In this document: positions 25,200-34,303 of the stretch, in pieces | Position numbering within the stretch: the first letter of the stretch is position 1 | Layout: every line of letters starts with the position of its first letter | From: Bacteroidales bacterium | GTDB taxonomy: Bacteria > Bacteroidota > Bacteroidia > Bacteroidales > ML635J-15 | Direction of reading: 5' to 3' | DNA: 44,580 bases | Assembly (NCBI GenBank): GCA_017551515.1 | Contig: JAFZLK010000074.1 | Coordinates: forward strand, 1 to 44,580 | Notes under the pieces: model-generated | What the model was told of the DNA's origin: nothing | Database searches by the model: none | Seen by the model: the letters and a program-made list of their open reading frames with translations, nothing else | Position numbers and translations under genes: made by a program

Positions 25200-25248
25200 A
25201 TTTTATACCAATTTTTCCCACAAAACCTTTCCATGCCAAATAAAACAT

Positions 25249-25256
25249 TACTTTTG
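25249..25256 (+). promoter_or_regulatory. -7 element of the SDR gene
   Basis: TACTTTTG fits TAnnTTTG and lies 17 nt before the ATG at 25274. Confidence 0.65.
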
Positions 25257-25273
25257 CGCTCTCTAACGATTTT

Positions 25274-26758
25274 ATGATGAAAAAACGAGTATTCATAACA
25301 GGTGCCACAGGCACAATGGGATGGGCAGGACTTCAGGAGTTCATGCAGAGACTGGATAGATTCGACATAACCGTACTTGCACGACCGAGCAAGAAGAACA
25401 AGAAAAAACTTGCACCTTACGCCGACCGCATACACATTGTATGGGGCGACCTAACAAAATATGAGGATGTGCTCAATGCCACAAAAGATGCCGATTATGT
25501 ACTGCACGTTGGCGGAATGGTTTCGCCAGCAGCAGACTACTTTCCAAACAAAACCCGCCGTGTGAACGCTCTTGCCGCCGAAAATGTAGCAAAAGCAGTC
25601 CTTGCACAGCCAAATGCCGACAAAATAAAGGTTTGCTATATAGGTTCTGTCGCCCAAACCAGCGACCGCAACGAACCAATTCACTGGGGACGTACTGGCG
25701 ATCCAATCTGTATAAGCGTTTACGACCACTACGCAATTAGCAAGACATTGGCCGAGCGCACAATCGTGGAATCGGGTATTCGCAACTGGGTATGCCTCAG
25801 GCAGTCGGGAATACTCTACCCCGAAATTCTCAAAAACTACGACCCGATAATGTTCCATGTTCCACTACGCGGCGTACTCGAATGGGCAACAGTAGAAGAC
25901 AGCGGTCGTCTGCTAGCAAATATGTGCGAAGACAATGTTCCAGATGAGTTCTGGAACCGCTTCTACAACATCGGCAGTGGAAAGGAATACCGCCTTAGCA
26001 ACTACGAATTTGAATGCAAACTATTGAAAGCCATACATTGTCCGCCTCCGCAAAAAATTTTCAGACCCGAATGGTTCGTACTGCGCAACTTCCACGGACA
26101 GTGGTATCTTGACTCCGATGTTCTTGAAAACTACCTGCATTTCCGCGCCAATATTCCAGTTGACGAATACTTTGCCAACATGGGAAAACAATTGCCTTGG
26201 TACTTCAACCTTGCAGCAATAGTGCCCGGATTTATAATAAGGTGGGCAATGCGTCCGATGGCGTACAAGAAGAAATGGGGAACGCAATGGTGGATAAAGC
26301 ATAACGAAAAGCAAAGAATATCAGCATACTATGGTTCGTTGGAACGCTACAAGGCAATTCCGGACTGGAAACATCAGAACCTCTCCCACCCTAGCGAAAC
26401 CGACATCGTAAAAATCGACCATGGCTACGATGAGCAGAAACCTCGCAGCGAATGGACCATCGACGACATGCGCAAGGCAGCGGAATTCCGCGGTGGAAAA
26501 TGCCTAAGCGAAACAATGGAGAAGGGCGACTTCCGCACTCCGCTCGAATGGGAATGCCAGTTTGGACACAAGTTCAAGGCTTCGCCAGTGCTGGTGCTCG
26601 AAGGCGGACACTGGTGCCCCGAATGCTTACCTACACCATGGAACTACGACGAAATTGCCAAGGGCAATCCCTTCTTCGCACAAGTCTGGAAACCGCTTCA
26701 TGGCGAAAACGAACACAACCAGTACGGCGAAGAGGTATTTGAAGGTTGGGAAAAGTAA
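25274..26758 (+). CDS. NAD-dependent epimerase/dehydratase with C-terminal zinc ribbon
   Basis: 494 residues. The N-terminal extended SDR domain has VFITGATGTMGWAGLQEFMQ (NAD-binding GxxGxxG), the strand end DYVLHVGGMVSP, and an active-site YAISK (in YDHYAISKTLAER). Residues 300-390 are a helical region of unknown function. The C-terminal 90 residues form a likely treble-clef/zinc-ribbon: C410, C428-x3-H432, and C448-x2-C451, in GGKCLSE, WECQFGHKF and GGHWCPECL. The Zn module resembles stand-alone GHxW..CPxC ribbons more often found in nucleic-acid-associated proteins. The substrate is unknown. It is transcribed from its own promoter and ends in a strong terminator. Confidence 0.8.
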   Translation: MMKKRVFITGATGTMGWAGLQEFMQRLDRFDITVLARPSKKNKKKLAPYADRIHIVWGDLTKYEDVLNATKDADYVLHVGGMVSPAADYFPNKTRRVNALAAENVAKAVLAQPNADKIKVCYIGSVAQTSDRNEPIHWGRTGDPICISVYDHYAISKTLAERTIVESGIRNWVCLRQSGILYPEILKNYDPIMFHVPLRGVLEWATVEDSGRLLANMCEDNVPDEFWNRFYNIGSGKEYRLSNYEFECKLLKAIHCPPPQKIFRPEWFVLRNFHGQWYLDSDVLENYLHFRANIPVDEYFANMGKQLPWYFNLAAIVPGFIIRWAMRPMAYKKKWGTQWWIKHNEKQRISAYYGSLERYKAIPDWKHQNLSHPSETDIVKIDHGYDEQKPRSEWTIDDMRKAAEFRGGKCLSETMEKGDFRTPLEWECQFGHKFKASPVLVLEGGHWCPECLPTPWNYDEIAKGNPFFAQVWKPLHGENEHNQYGEEVFEGWEK

Positions 26759-26788
26759 TGAACACTTTTTTGAATATTGATTCATTAA

Positions 26789-26827
26789 TAATCACATTGC
26801 ACACCTCTGCAATGTGATTATTTTTTT
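26789..26827 (+). terminator. Terminator of the SDR gene
   Basis: Perfect 13-bp stem TAATCACATTGCA (26789-26801)/TGCAATGTGATTA (26808-26820), loop CACCTC, followed by seven T (26821-26827). Confidence 0.92.
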
Positions 26828-26828
26828 G

Positions 26829-26836
26829 TATCTTTA
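26829..26836 (+). promoter_or_regulatory. -7-like element of hsdM
   Basis: TATCTTTA differs from TAnnTTTG in the last base. It lies 22 nt before the hsdM ATG, directly after the preceding terminator. Confidence 0.5.
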
Positions 26837-26858
26837 CGCACCAAAATAATGACACATA

Positions 26859-28418
26859 ATGGCGAAAAAAATCATAAAAGAGAAAAGCATTGAAGAAGCA
26901 CTGTGGGAATCGGCGAACAAATTGCGCGGTTCAGTGGAACCATCTCAATACAAGCATGTTGTACTGAGCCTAATATTCCTAAAATACTCCAGCGACCGTT
27001 TTACCGAAAGGCGCAACGAACTGGTCTCGGACGGCAAAGAAGCATTTGCCGACAATCCTGTGTTCTACAATGCAAAGAATGTTTTCTACCTGGAACCCGA
27101 AAGCCGATGGGACTACCTTATCGAAAACGCCAAGCAGAACGACATTGCCATTAAGATAGACAAGGCATTGGCAAAGGTGGAGGAAAACAATCCTACTCTT
27201 AAAGGCGCCTTGCCCAACAACTACTATGCAGGATTGTCGCTCGACCGCACAAAACTTGCCGCCCTACTTGACGAAATAAACAAGATTGACACTCTGAAAG
27301 ACCGCGAAAACGACCTTATCGGACGCGTTTACGAATATTTTCTCGGCAAGTTCGCTATTGCCGAAGGCAAGGGCAAAGGCGAATACTACACCCCAAAGAG
27401 CATTGTAAACCTGATTGCCGAAATGATTGAGCCGTATCGCGGAAAAATCTACGACCCATGTTGCGGTTCGGGAGGTATGTTTGTACAAAGCATGAAATTC
27501 ATTGAGGCGCACCACGGCAACAAGAAGGATATTTCGGTTTACGGACAGGAATACACCAACACCACCTACAAACTGGCGAAAATGAACCTTGCCATCCGTG
27601 GCATAGCCTGCAACCTTGGCGACATGGCCGCCGACACCTTCCACAACGACCAGCACAAGACCTTGAAAGCCGACTTTATAATGGCAAATCCGCCATTCAA
27701 CCAGAAAGCATGGAGAGCCGAAACGGAACTCGTTGACGATCCGCGCTGGGTTGGCTACGAAGTGCCGCCTACCAGCAACGCCAACTACGGTTGGATTCTA
27801 AACATTGTATCAAAACTTTCGGCAAACGGTACTGCGGGCTTTCTTTTGGCAAACGGAGCATTGAGCGGAGACGGCACCGAACTGGAGATTCGCAAGCAAC
27901 TGCTGAAAAACCACCTTGTGGAAGCCATTGTAATACTGCCACGCAACATGTTCTACTCCACCGACATAAGCGTAACATTGTGGATTCTGAACAAGAACAA
28001 AAAAGCACGCACCGCAGAGCAGAACGGCCAGATGGTGAAATACCGCGACCGCGAAAACGAAGTGCTTTTCATCGACCTGCGCCAATGGGGAGAACCTTTC
28101 GAGAAGAAATACATACAGTTCAGTTCGGAACAAATAAGCCAGATTGCAAGCAATTTCCACGCTTGGCAAAGAGGCTCGTCGGAATACCACGACACACCCG
28201 AATACTGCTACTCGGCCACCACCGAAGAAATAGAGCAGAAAGGCTGGAGCCTTGTGCCGAGCAAATACATAGAGTTCCGCAACCGCGACGAGCAGATTGA
28301 CTTCGACACCAAGATGCTTGAACTTCAGAACGATATGCGCAAACTGCTGAAGCAGGAAGAAGATAGCAAAGAGGAGCTGAAAAAGCTTTTTGAAAAGCTA
28401 GGCTACAAATTAGACTAA
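26859..28418 (+). CDS. hsdM: Type I restriction-modification methyltransferase subunit
   Basis: 519 residues. N-terminal helical HsdM_N region: ALWESANKLRGSVEPSQYKH and VLSLIFLKYSSDRF. The AdoMet motif I is YDPCCGSGGMFV (D199-G205 region), and catalytic motif IV is N277-P-P-F (MANPPFNQ), the N6-adenine type. GEYYTPKSIVNLIAEMIEPY precedes motif I, as in canonical HsdM. It methylates adenine at the site specified by HsdS and is part of the restriction complex with HsdR. It is the first gene of the locus; Fic and DUF1016 genes separate it from hsdS. Confidence 0.95.
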   Translation: MAKKIIKEKSIEEALWESANKLRGSVEPSQYKHVVLSLIFLKYSSDRFTERRNELVSDGKEAFADNPVFYNAKNVFYLEPESRWDYLIENAKQNDIAIKIDKALAKVEENNPTLKGALPNNYYAGLSLDRTKLAALLDEINKIDTLKDRENDLIGRVYEYFLGKFAIAEGKGKGEYYTPKSIVNLIAEMIEPYRGKIYDPCCGSGGMFVQSMKFIEAHHGNKKDISVYGQEYTNTTYKLAKMNLAIRGIACNLGDMAADTFHNDQHKTLKADFIMANPPFNQKAWRAETELVDDPRWVGYEVPPTSNANYGWILNIVSKLSANGTAGFLLANGALSGDGTELEIRKQLLKNHLVEAIVILPRNMFYSTDISVTLWILNKNKKARTAEQNGQMVKYRDRENEVLFIDLRQWGEPFEKKYIQFSSEQISQIASNFHAWQRGSSEYHDTPEYCYSATTEEIEQKGWSLVPSKYIEFRNRDEQIDFDTKMLELQNDMRKLLKQEEDSKEELKKLFEKLGYKLD

Positions 28419-28421
28419 GAT

Positions 28422-28489
28422 AATTCTTGCAAATTTTGCAAAAACTTGCAAGAATTTGCAAGAATTACAAAATAAATTTCTTACCTTTG
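28422..28489 (+). promoter_or_regulatory. Inverted repeat and promoter between hsdM and fic
   Basis: AATTCTTGCAAATT (28422-28435) and AATTTGCAAGAATT (28453-28466) form a perfect 14-nt inverted repeat that starts 3 nt past hsdM. A perfect -7 element TACCTTTG follows at 28482-28489, 26 nt before the Fic ATG. This gives Fic its own promoter inside the hsd locus, with a likely operator. Confidence 0.7.
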
Positions 28490-28515
28490 CACCCTGAATA
28501 CAAAAGGATGGACAA

Positions 28516-29808
28516 ATGATAGAACTACCGCCCAAAATAGACAAAAAAACTCTTGTTAATGCCATAATAAAAGGATGCAATGCCGAAATTGTTCCGATTA
28601 TTGACAAGATTAACACGAGCTATGAATACTGGGACAAAGTAAAATACAAGTCTCTGCCACAAGGATATACGCCACAAATGCTATGGACATTTGTAAAAGC
28701 ATCGCGTATAAAAGGAATGATTTCCGTATGGGAAAAATACGGCATAAACCTATGCATTACAAATCAAATGCAACGAATGTGTCACGACTTTGATATGAAA
28801 TTCGGCGGATTCTGGGAAGATGACAACAAATCTCAAAATTCAGAAAAGAAATACTACTTGTCGAGTTCGCTCATGGAAGAAGCAATATATTCCAGCAAGA
28901 TGGAAGGCGCATCAACCACCCGTGTCATCGCCAAGGAAATGCTAAGGAAGAAAAAGACACCACAAAACAAGGCGCAACAAATGATCGCCAACAACTACAA
29001 CACAATCCAATACATAGTAGCGCACAAAAACGAACCTTTGACAGAAGAAGGTTTGCTGTACATCCACAGGCTGATGACAGAAAAAACACTGGACAATCCT
29101 GATGATGCTGGACATTTTAGGACAAATGACAAAATTGTAGTTGCCGATATGGTAGAAGGCGACATAATCTACACGCCACCATCATTCAAGGAAATTCCAG
29201 AATTTGTGGAAACTCTTTGTGACTTCTTCAACAACGACAACCCGCAAACATTTATACACCCTATAATTCGTGGAATTATCGTTCATTTCATGCTAGCGTT
29301 CATGCATCCATTTGTCGATGGCAACGGCAGAACCGCTCGTGCCCTATTTTACTGGTATATGCTGAAAGAGAACTACAATCTGACAGAATACATGTCAATA
29401 TCAAGGGTTATTTCAAAATCGAAAGCCAGCTACGAAAAATCGTTCCGCTATACTGAAAACGACGGAAACGACATGGGCTATTTTGTCGCCTACAACTTAA
29501 GGGCGCTTGAAATATCATTCCAACAGCTCCGCGACTACATACTGCGTAAGCAACGGGAGAAAAAAACTGCCACTACATTCATGATTTCAGGCAATATAAA
29601 CCAGCGACAAGCATTAGTCCTGCAGAGGCTCACTGACGAACCCGACACCATCTTTACAGTAAAAGATCTGCAGGAGCAATTCTCCATATCTTCCATGACA
29701 GCAAGAAAAGATCTTTCAGATTTGGTACAACAAGGCTATTTAACCGAGATTGCCATTAATAAAGTAACCCGCGGATACATAAAAACAAAAGACTTAAGCA
29801 AAGAATAA
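28516..29808 (+). CDS. Fic-domain AMP-transferase-like protein with wHTH
   Basis: 430 residues. The Fic active-site motif is HPFVDGNGRTAR (264-275), complete, and a Fic_N-type segment precedes it. The inhibitory motif (S/T)xxxE(G/N) is present upstream as SSKMEG (126-131), so the protein is the self-inhibited class II type. The C terminus (RQALVLQRLTDEPDTIF, VKDLQEQFSISSMTARKDLS) is a winged helix of DeoR-like pattern, suggesting autoregulation through the inverted repeat at 28422. Fic enzymes transfer AMP (or other nucleotides) to target proteins; the target is unknown. The stop overlaps the DUF1016 start by one base (TAATG). Confidence 0.92.
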   Translation: MIELPPKIDKKTLVNAIIKGCNAEIVPIIDKINTSYEYWDKVKYKSLPQGYTPQMLWTFVKASRIKGMISVWEKYGINLCITNQMQRMCHDFDMKFGGFWEDDNKSQNSEKKYYLSSSLMEEAIYSSKMEGASTTRVIAKEMLRKKKTPQNKAQQMIANNYNTIQYIVAHKNEPLTEEGLLYIHRLMTEKTLDNPDDAGHFRTNDKIVVADMVEGDIIYTPPSFKEIPEFVETLCDFFNNDNPQTFIHPIIRGIIVHFMLAFMHPFVDGNGRTARALFYWYMLKENYNLTEYMSISRVISKSKASYEKSFRYTENDGNDMGYFVAYNLRALEISFQQLRDYILRKQREKKTATTFMISGNINQRQALVLQRLTDEPDTIFTVKDLQEQFSISSMTARKDLSDLVQQGYLTEIAINKVTRGYIKTKDLSKE

Positions 29809-30884
29809 TGGAGAACAATAAATTACAAATACAGAATACTCGAAATACGACAACAGCAGTGTCAGAATCTCTTATCAATGATTTGCGTCTAATTATCGAG
29901 CATGCACGAACACGCGTTGCCGCTACCATAAACAGTGAACTCACGCTAATGTACTGGCATATTGGAGAACGCATCAATCGTGAGGTACTTGGAAATGAAC
30001 GCGCCGAATATGGGAAACAAATTGTTGCGACAGTGGTACGACAATTACAAGCGGAGTATGGAACAAAAGGGTTTGAAGAAAGAACCATCCGCAGAATGAT
30101 GAAGTTTGCTCAAACATTCCCGGATTTCCGAATTTTGTCAACACTGTTGTCAAAATTATCATGGTCTCATTTCCTGATAGTTATGTCAATAAAAGACGAG
30201 ATACAACGAGATTTTTACATTACAATGGCGGCATCTGAAAATTGGAGTGTCAGAACACTTCAAGAAAAAATCGACGGAATGCTTTACGAACGCACGGCAA
30301 TCAGTGGCAAGCCAGACGAATTGATAAGACAAGAACTTTCGAATCTTCGGGACGACAATGTCCTTTCTCCAGACCTTGTTTTCAAAAGTCCGTATTTTCT
30401 TGAATTTACAGGATTAAAAGGAATGTACAGCGAAAAATCATTGGAAGATTGTCTTGTGGCACATATTGAACAATTCATCTTGGAACTCGGCAACGGTTTT
30501 AGTTTTATAGAACGCCAAAAGCGAATGATTATTGACGGTGAAGATTTTTACCTTGACCTGCTGTTTTATCACCGACGACTTCACCGCCTTATTGCCATTG
30601 ACCTGAAACTAGGCAAGTTTAAGGCACAATACAAAGGACAGATGGAATTATACCTGCGATGGTTGGAGAAAAACGAGATGGAACCAGAAGAAGAAACCCC
30701 GCTTGGTCTGCTACTTTGCACCGAAGGTGGCAACGAACAAATAGAATTGCTACAACTTGACAAGGCTGGCATAAAAGTAGCACAATATATGACCGAACTT
30801 CCGCCCAAAGAACTATTGCAAAAGCAATTGCAAAAATCAATTATTGAAGCCAAAACTCGCATTGAAAACCTAACAGTAGAATAA
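29808..30884 (+). CDS. DUF1016/YhcG-type PDDEXK nuclease
   Basis: 358 residues. The N-terminal DUF1016 domain is LTLMYWHIGERINREVLG, GKQIVATVVRQLQAEYG, and FEERTIRRMMKFAQTFPDF. The C-terminal nuclease core has D250 in FYLDLLFYH and D265-L-K267 in IAIDLKLGKF, fitting PD-(D/E)xK. The family is often found inside type I R-M loci; its role there is not settled. It is translationally coupled to Fic and followed 6 nt later by hsdS, so it is expressed with both. Confidence 0.9.
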   Translation: MENNKLQIQNTRNTTTAVSESLINDLRLIIEHARTRVAATINSELTLMYWHIGERINREVLGNERAEYGKQIVATVVRQLQAEYGTKGFEERTIRRMMKFAQTFPDFRILSTLLSKLSWSHFLIVMSIKDEIQRDFYITMAASENWSVRTLQEKIDGMLYERTAISGKPDELIRQELSNLRDDNVLSPDLVFKSPYFLEFTGLKGMYSEKSLEDCLVAHIEQFILELGNGFSFIERQKRMIIDGEDFYLDLLFYHRRLHRLIAIDLKLGKFKAQYKGQMELYLRWLEKNEMEPEEETPLGLLLCTEGGNEQIELLQLDKAGIKVAQYMTELPPKELLQKQLQKSIIEAKTRIENLTVE

Positions 30885-30890
30885 AGCAAT

Positions 30891-32054
30891 ATGAACCCTA
30901 CCTACCACCCCCTACTCGAATACATACGCGAAGTGAATGTCCGAAACAGCGATTTGAAGGTTACAAACTTGCTGGGAGTAAGTGTCACCAAAGAGTTTAT
31001 GCCATCAATTGCCAATACCATTGGAACCGATATGTCAACATATAAAATTGTGGAGAAAGGACAATTTGTATATATTGCCGACACTTCTCGACGTGGAGAC
31101 AAAATTGCCATTGCATTGCTATCTGATTATGACAATGCCATAGTTTCCCAAGCCTATACGATATTTGAGATTATTGACCACGAAGCACTGTTGCCAGAAT
31201 ACCTGATGATGTGGTTTCGTCGTCCAGAGTTTGACCGCTACGCCCGTTTCCATTCCCACGGCAGTGCCCGAGAGGTGTTCGACTGGGACGAACTATGCGA
31301 TGTAAAACTTCCCGTCCCTCCTATTGCCCGCCAGCGCGAGCTAGTTGCCGAATACGAAACCCTCACCCGCCGCATCCGCCTTAACGAGCAGATGATAGCC
31401 AAACTGGAGGAAACCGCACAGGCATTGTATAGGAAAATGTTTGTGGAGGGGATTGATAAGGAAAAGTTGCCGGAGGGGTGGAGAATGGGAAGATTGGGAG
31501 AATATTGCACTATCATAACCAAAGGGACAACACCAGACTCTTTTTCTGAGACTGGTTTAGTAAATTATGTGAAGGCAGAATCAATTACATCATCGCACAA
31601 CTTAGACGAATCACGTTTTTCGTATATTAGTGAATATATTCATAAAAACGAGTTGAAACGTTCTATTCTTCAAAAAGATGACATCCTGTTTACTATTGCA
31701 GGAACATTGGGAAAGTTTTGTAAGGTTCCGTCTAAAATATTACCAGCCAATACAAATCAAGCCGTTGCAATAATAAGAGTTAATCCCGATTTAATATCTT
31801 GTTTTGCAATATATGGAATGTTTATCGGCGGATTCCATGTTGAATACTGCAAAAGAAATATACAACAAGCGGTGCAAGCGAATTATAGTCTGGAGACAAT
31901 ACATAGTATTCCTATTTTGATTCCAGATGATGCTACTTTGTCTGTTTACACTAAACAAATGGAAACAATTATTACAAATATAGACTGTAAATTTATTGAA
32001 AACGAGAAATTAAAAGAATTGTTATCTTTGTTGCTGGCAAAGATGGGAAAATAA
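30891..32054 (+). CDS. hsdS: Type I R-M specificity subunit
   Basis: 387 residues. Two target-recognition domains: the first about 1-140, ending in VKLPVPPIARQRELVAEYET; the second about 195-345, starting LPEGWRMGRLGEYC. A central coiled-coil spacer (RRIRLNEQMIAKLEETAQAL, YRKMFVEG) lies between them and a C-terminal helix (FIENEKLKELLSLLLAKMGK) follows. HsdS sets the DNA sequence recognised by the HsdM/HsdR complex. The first domain starts without the usual leading strand and is short, so specificity may be unusual. The last ten codons recur as fossils after each following accessory gene (32489, 33515, 34304). Confidence 0.93.
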   Translation: MNPTYHPLLEYIREVNVRNSDLKVTNLLGVSVTKEFMPSIANTIGTDMSTYKIVEKGQFVYIADTSRRGDKIAIALLSDYDNAIVSQAYTIFEIIDHEALLPEYLMMWFRRPEFDRYARFHSHGSAREVFDWDELCDVKLPVPPIARQRELVAEYETLTRRIRLNEQMIAKLEETAQALYRKMFVEGIDKEKLPEGWRMGRLGEYCTIITKGTTPDSFSETGLVNYVKAESITSSHNLDESRFSYISEYIHKNELKRSILQKDDILFTIAGTLGKFCKVPSKILPANTNQAVAIIRVNPDLISCFAIYGMFIGGFHVEYCKRNIQQAVQANYSLETIHSIPILIPDDATLSVYTKQMETIITNIDCKFIENEKLKELLSLLLAKMGK

Positions 32055-32078
32055 AACTAACAACTTATAATTATAACC

Positions 32079-32456
32079 ATGGGACTTTACGAAGGAATAA
32101 AAGATGTTGCAAAGATTGTTCAAAAAGCAGACAATGTTGAATTATATCGTCAACTAATCGATTTAAGCGCACAAGCATTAGACATGCAAGCCACTATAAA
32201 TAAATTAACGGAAGAGAATTCCGAACTAAAAAAAAGACAAGATTTAGAAGAGCGCATTGTACGCCATCAAGAACTTTACCTAACCTTAAAAGACGATGAA
32301 AATAACATCTTTTATTGTTCACATTGTTGGGATAGTGACAGAAAATTGATTCAGACGCATAAGTATCACGGAGAATATTTTTGTCCGCATTGTAAGGTTA
32401 ATGGCATCTATGACAAAGCCGAAAATGACAAATATGATCGATATCCTATTTATTGA
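32079..32456 (+). CDS. Small coiled-coil zinc-ribbon protein
   Basis: 125 residues. The N-terminal helical part (LYEGIKDVAKIVQKADNVEL, QATINKLTEENSELKKRQDL) is probably a coiled coil, and the zinc ribbon has paired cysteines CSHC (near 80) and CPHC (near 105) in YCSHCWDSDRKL and FCPHCK. Similar small proteins with the CxKCWDxDRKL type motif accompany defence loci, but no function is known. It starts 24 nt after hsdS and precedes the first fossil hsdS tail. Confidence 0.7.
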   Translation: MGLYEGIKDVAKIVQKADNVELYRQLIDLSAQALDMQATINKLTEENSELKKRQDLEERIVRHQELYLTLKDDENNIFYCSHCWDSDRKLIQTHKYHGEYFCPHCKVNGIYDKAENDKYDRYPIY

Positions 32457-32488
32457 TTACTAAAAGTTTATTATTAACTGAATTATAG

Positions 32489-32533
32489 TCTTTGCTATTG
32501 GCGAGGATGGGAAAACAAAGCAATAAGACATGA
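32489..32533 (+). pseudogene. Fossil hsdS 3' end, copy 1
   Basis: Reads SLLLARMGKQSNKT and stop, against SLLLAKMGK and stop at the true hsdS end. Its TGA (32531-32533) overlaps the abiH ATG (32530-32532), an ATGA junction. This suggests that abiH was once directly coupled to an hsdS gene of which only these codons remain. Confidence 0.8.
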
Positions 32534-33513
32534 ACATATTATACATATTAGGAAACGGCTTTGATATAGCACAAGGAATGAAGACTAAATATTCCGATTT
32601 CTATAAATATCTTATTAGAAAGAAATGTAGTCCCCTTTTAAAAGAAATGAGGAGAGAAATCAATACCGACACGAAATTATGGTCTGATATGGAAATTGCC
32701 TTAGGAGAATATACTAATAAATTTTCTGTCCCATACGAATATTTAGAACTTCATATAGAATTAATAAAAGAACTATGCAGATATTTGGCACAAGAAGAAG
32801 AAAAATACAATCCTAGTGATACAGAAAAGACGACTTTTAAATTCAACATTCTTCATCCAGAAGACTATCTTTTCCCCTATGACAAAGAACTATTTAAGAG
32901 AATCACAAAAGGGCTTTCTTCAATATCCAATCAAGTATCTTTTATATCGCTGAATTACACTAACACTTTAATCAAATTACTATCTACTACGGAAGAAATG
33001 AAGAGTTTCATGAATATTAACACCGATAATTGCAGAAATATACTATATCTACACGGATATTTGAAAAGTAATGGAATAATTATAGGTGTCAGCGACTCAG
33101 AACAGATAAAAAATGAGAATTTAAGAAATGATCCTGACATTGGAAATATTATTATAAAGGAAAAAACTAATGCGTCCATTGGCAACACATCGACCACACA
33201 TTGTGAAAGAATGATAAAAAACGCAGATATTATTGTTATATATGGCACATCACTAGGAGACACAGATAATTATTTATGGAGGATTATTGAAAAAAATTTT
33301 AAGACAAGAAGTAATTTATGCATAATTCAGCATATATATGACATGGAATTCAACAATGCACTACCACAAGAACGGAGAATATATGATCACAAATATCAAG
33401 ACTTATTCTTGAAAAAAATTAATTTCTTAAACGCCAATACCCAACAGAAAGAAAGAATATTTTGTGTTTACAACCAAAACTTTACTAAACCAATTAATTT
33501 AGAAATATTATAA
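32530..33513 (+). CDS. abiH: AbiH-family abortive infection protein
   Basis: 327 residues. The N-terminal signature LYILGNGFDIAQGMKTKYSD is the hallmark of AbiH (bacteriophage abortive infection AbiH). YLELHIELIKELCRYLAQEE, a central FISLNYTNTL, YLHGYLKSN and a late VIYGTSLGDTDNYLWRII are also as in the family. These proteins block phage multiplication by an unresolved mechanism. The AT content is visibly higher than in hsdM or hsdR, pointing to separate acquisition. Fossil hsdS tails lie directly on both sides. Confidence 0.88.
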   Translation: MNILYILGNGFDIAQGMKTKYSDFYKYLIRKKCSPLLKEMRREINTDTKLWSDMEIALGEYTNKFSVPYEYLELHIELIKELCRYLAQEEEKYNPSDTEKTTFKFNILHPEDYLFPYDKELFKRITKGLSSISNQVSFISLNYTNTLIKLLSTTEEMKSFMNINTDNCRNILYLHGYLKSNGIIIGVSDSEQIKNENLRNDPDIGNIIIKEKTNASIGNTSTTHCERMIKNADIIVIYGTSLGDTDNYLWRIIEKNFKTRSNLCIIQHIYDMEFNNALPQERRIYDHKYQDLFLKKINFLNANTQQKERIFCVYNQNFTKPINLEIL

Positions 33514-33514
33514 C

Positions 33515-33544
33515 CTTTTGCTATTGGCGAGGATGGGGAAATAA
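33515..33544 (+). pseudogene. Fossil hsdS 3' end, copy 2
   Basis: Reads LLLLARMGK and stop, the same ending as HsdS. Over 24 nt (TTGCTATTGGCGAGGATGGG and the four bases after it) it matches copy 1 at 23 positions. It begins 1 nt after the abiH stop. Confidence 0.8.
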
Positions 33545-33556
33545 AAAGTATGTAAA

Positions 33557-34294
33557 ATGATCGGAAGTTTAAATAAGAGTTACAATTTTCCAGTAATTGT
33601 TACTGCTGAAGATTTAAAAGCACTGACAGATTTATTGTCACATGATTTCAAAGAAATACAATATGAGATAAATACAAAAGAAGGAACAAGATACACACTT
33701 AACAGCATAGAAGAAATTCTAAACTACAGCAATCCAAATGACCGAAAAATTCAAAGAATTTGCATAAAAGGCAATAAAGAGAAAGATAAAAATTTCATAT
33801 TTCCAAACATATCTGTTTCAATATTGGATAAATCCAAATATTCCAAATCCTTCGAATTGGAAATCAACAAATTAGAGGAAACTGAAATTTGTTATTATTC
33901 CCAAAGGGTTGATGAATTTACAAAACGAATTAAAGCACCATATTGGTGGCTACACAAACATACATTTTATTTTATTAGCGGCATATTGTTATATCTTTTA
34001 TCTGCATTCCTATATCTATATAATGTGGACAATACTGAGCCCTTGAATAAAGTTTATAACATCTTAGCACTAAACAGTGTAGGTATAATTTGTATGTTCA
34101 TATCTATGGTTGTTTTAGAAAAAATCATATTCTTTTTTTCTCCAGAATGTTGCATTGCCATTGGAGAGCAAAAAAAGCGGAAAGACAAACTTGACAAACG
34201 AAAAACACTAATATTTACAACTATTATTGCAACACTTATTTTGGGAACATTATCCAGTATTATTGCATATTATATCATTCAGTGTTTTGTTTAA
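33557..34294 (+). CDS. Unknown membrane protein in the hsd accessory region
   Basis: 245 residues, not recognised. The N-terminal 125 residues look soluble (VIVTAEDLKALTDLL, NSIEEILNYSNPNDRKIQRI, FIFPNISVSILDKSKYSKSF) and could be a sensory or binding domain. The C-terminal part has three or four membrane helices: FYFISGILLYLLSAFLYLY, SVGIICMFISMVVLEKIIFF and IFTTIIATLILGTLSSIIAY. A soluble sensor joined to a small membrane domain is a layout seen in abortive-infection effectors; that role is only inferred from position between abiH and the RAYT gene. It is AT-rich like abiH and flanked by fossil hsdS tails. Confidence 0.6.
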   Translation: MIGSLNKSYNFPVIVTAEDLKALTDLLSHDFKEIQYEINTKEGTRYTLNSIEEILNYSNPNDRKIQRICIKGNKEKDKNFIFPNISVSILDKSKYSKSFELEINKLEETEICYYSQRVDEFTKRIKAPYWWLHKHTFYFISGILLYLLSAFLYLYNVDNTEPLNKVYNILALNSVGIICMFISMVVLEKIIFFFSPECCIAIGEQKKRKDKLDKRKTLIFTTIIATLILGTLSSIIAYYIIQCFV

Positions 34295-34303
34295 AATATT
34301 TAG

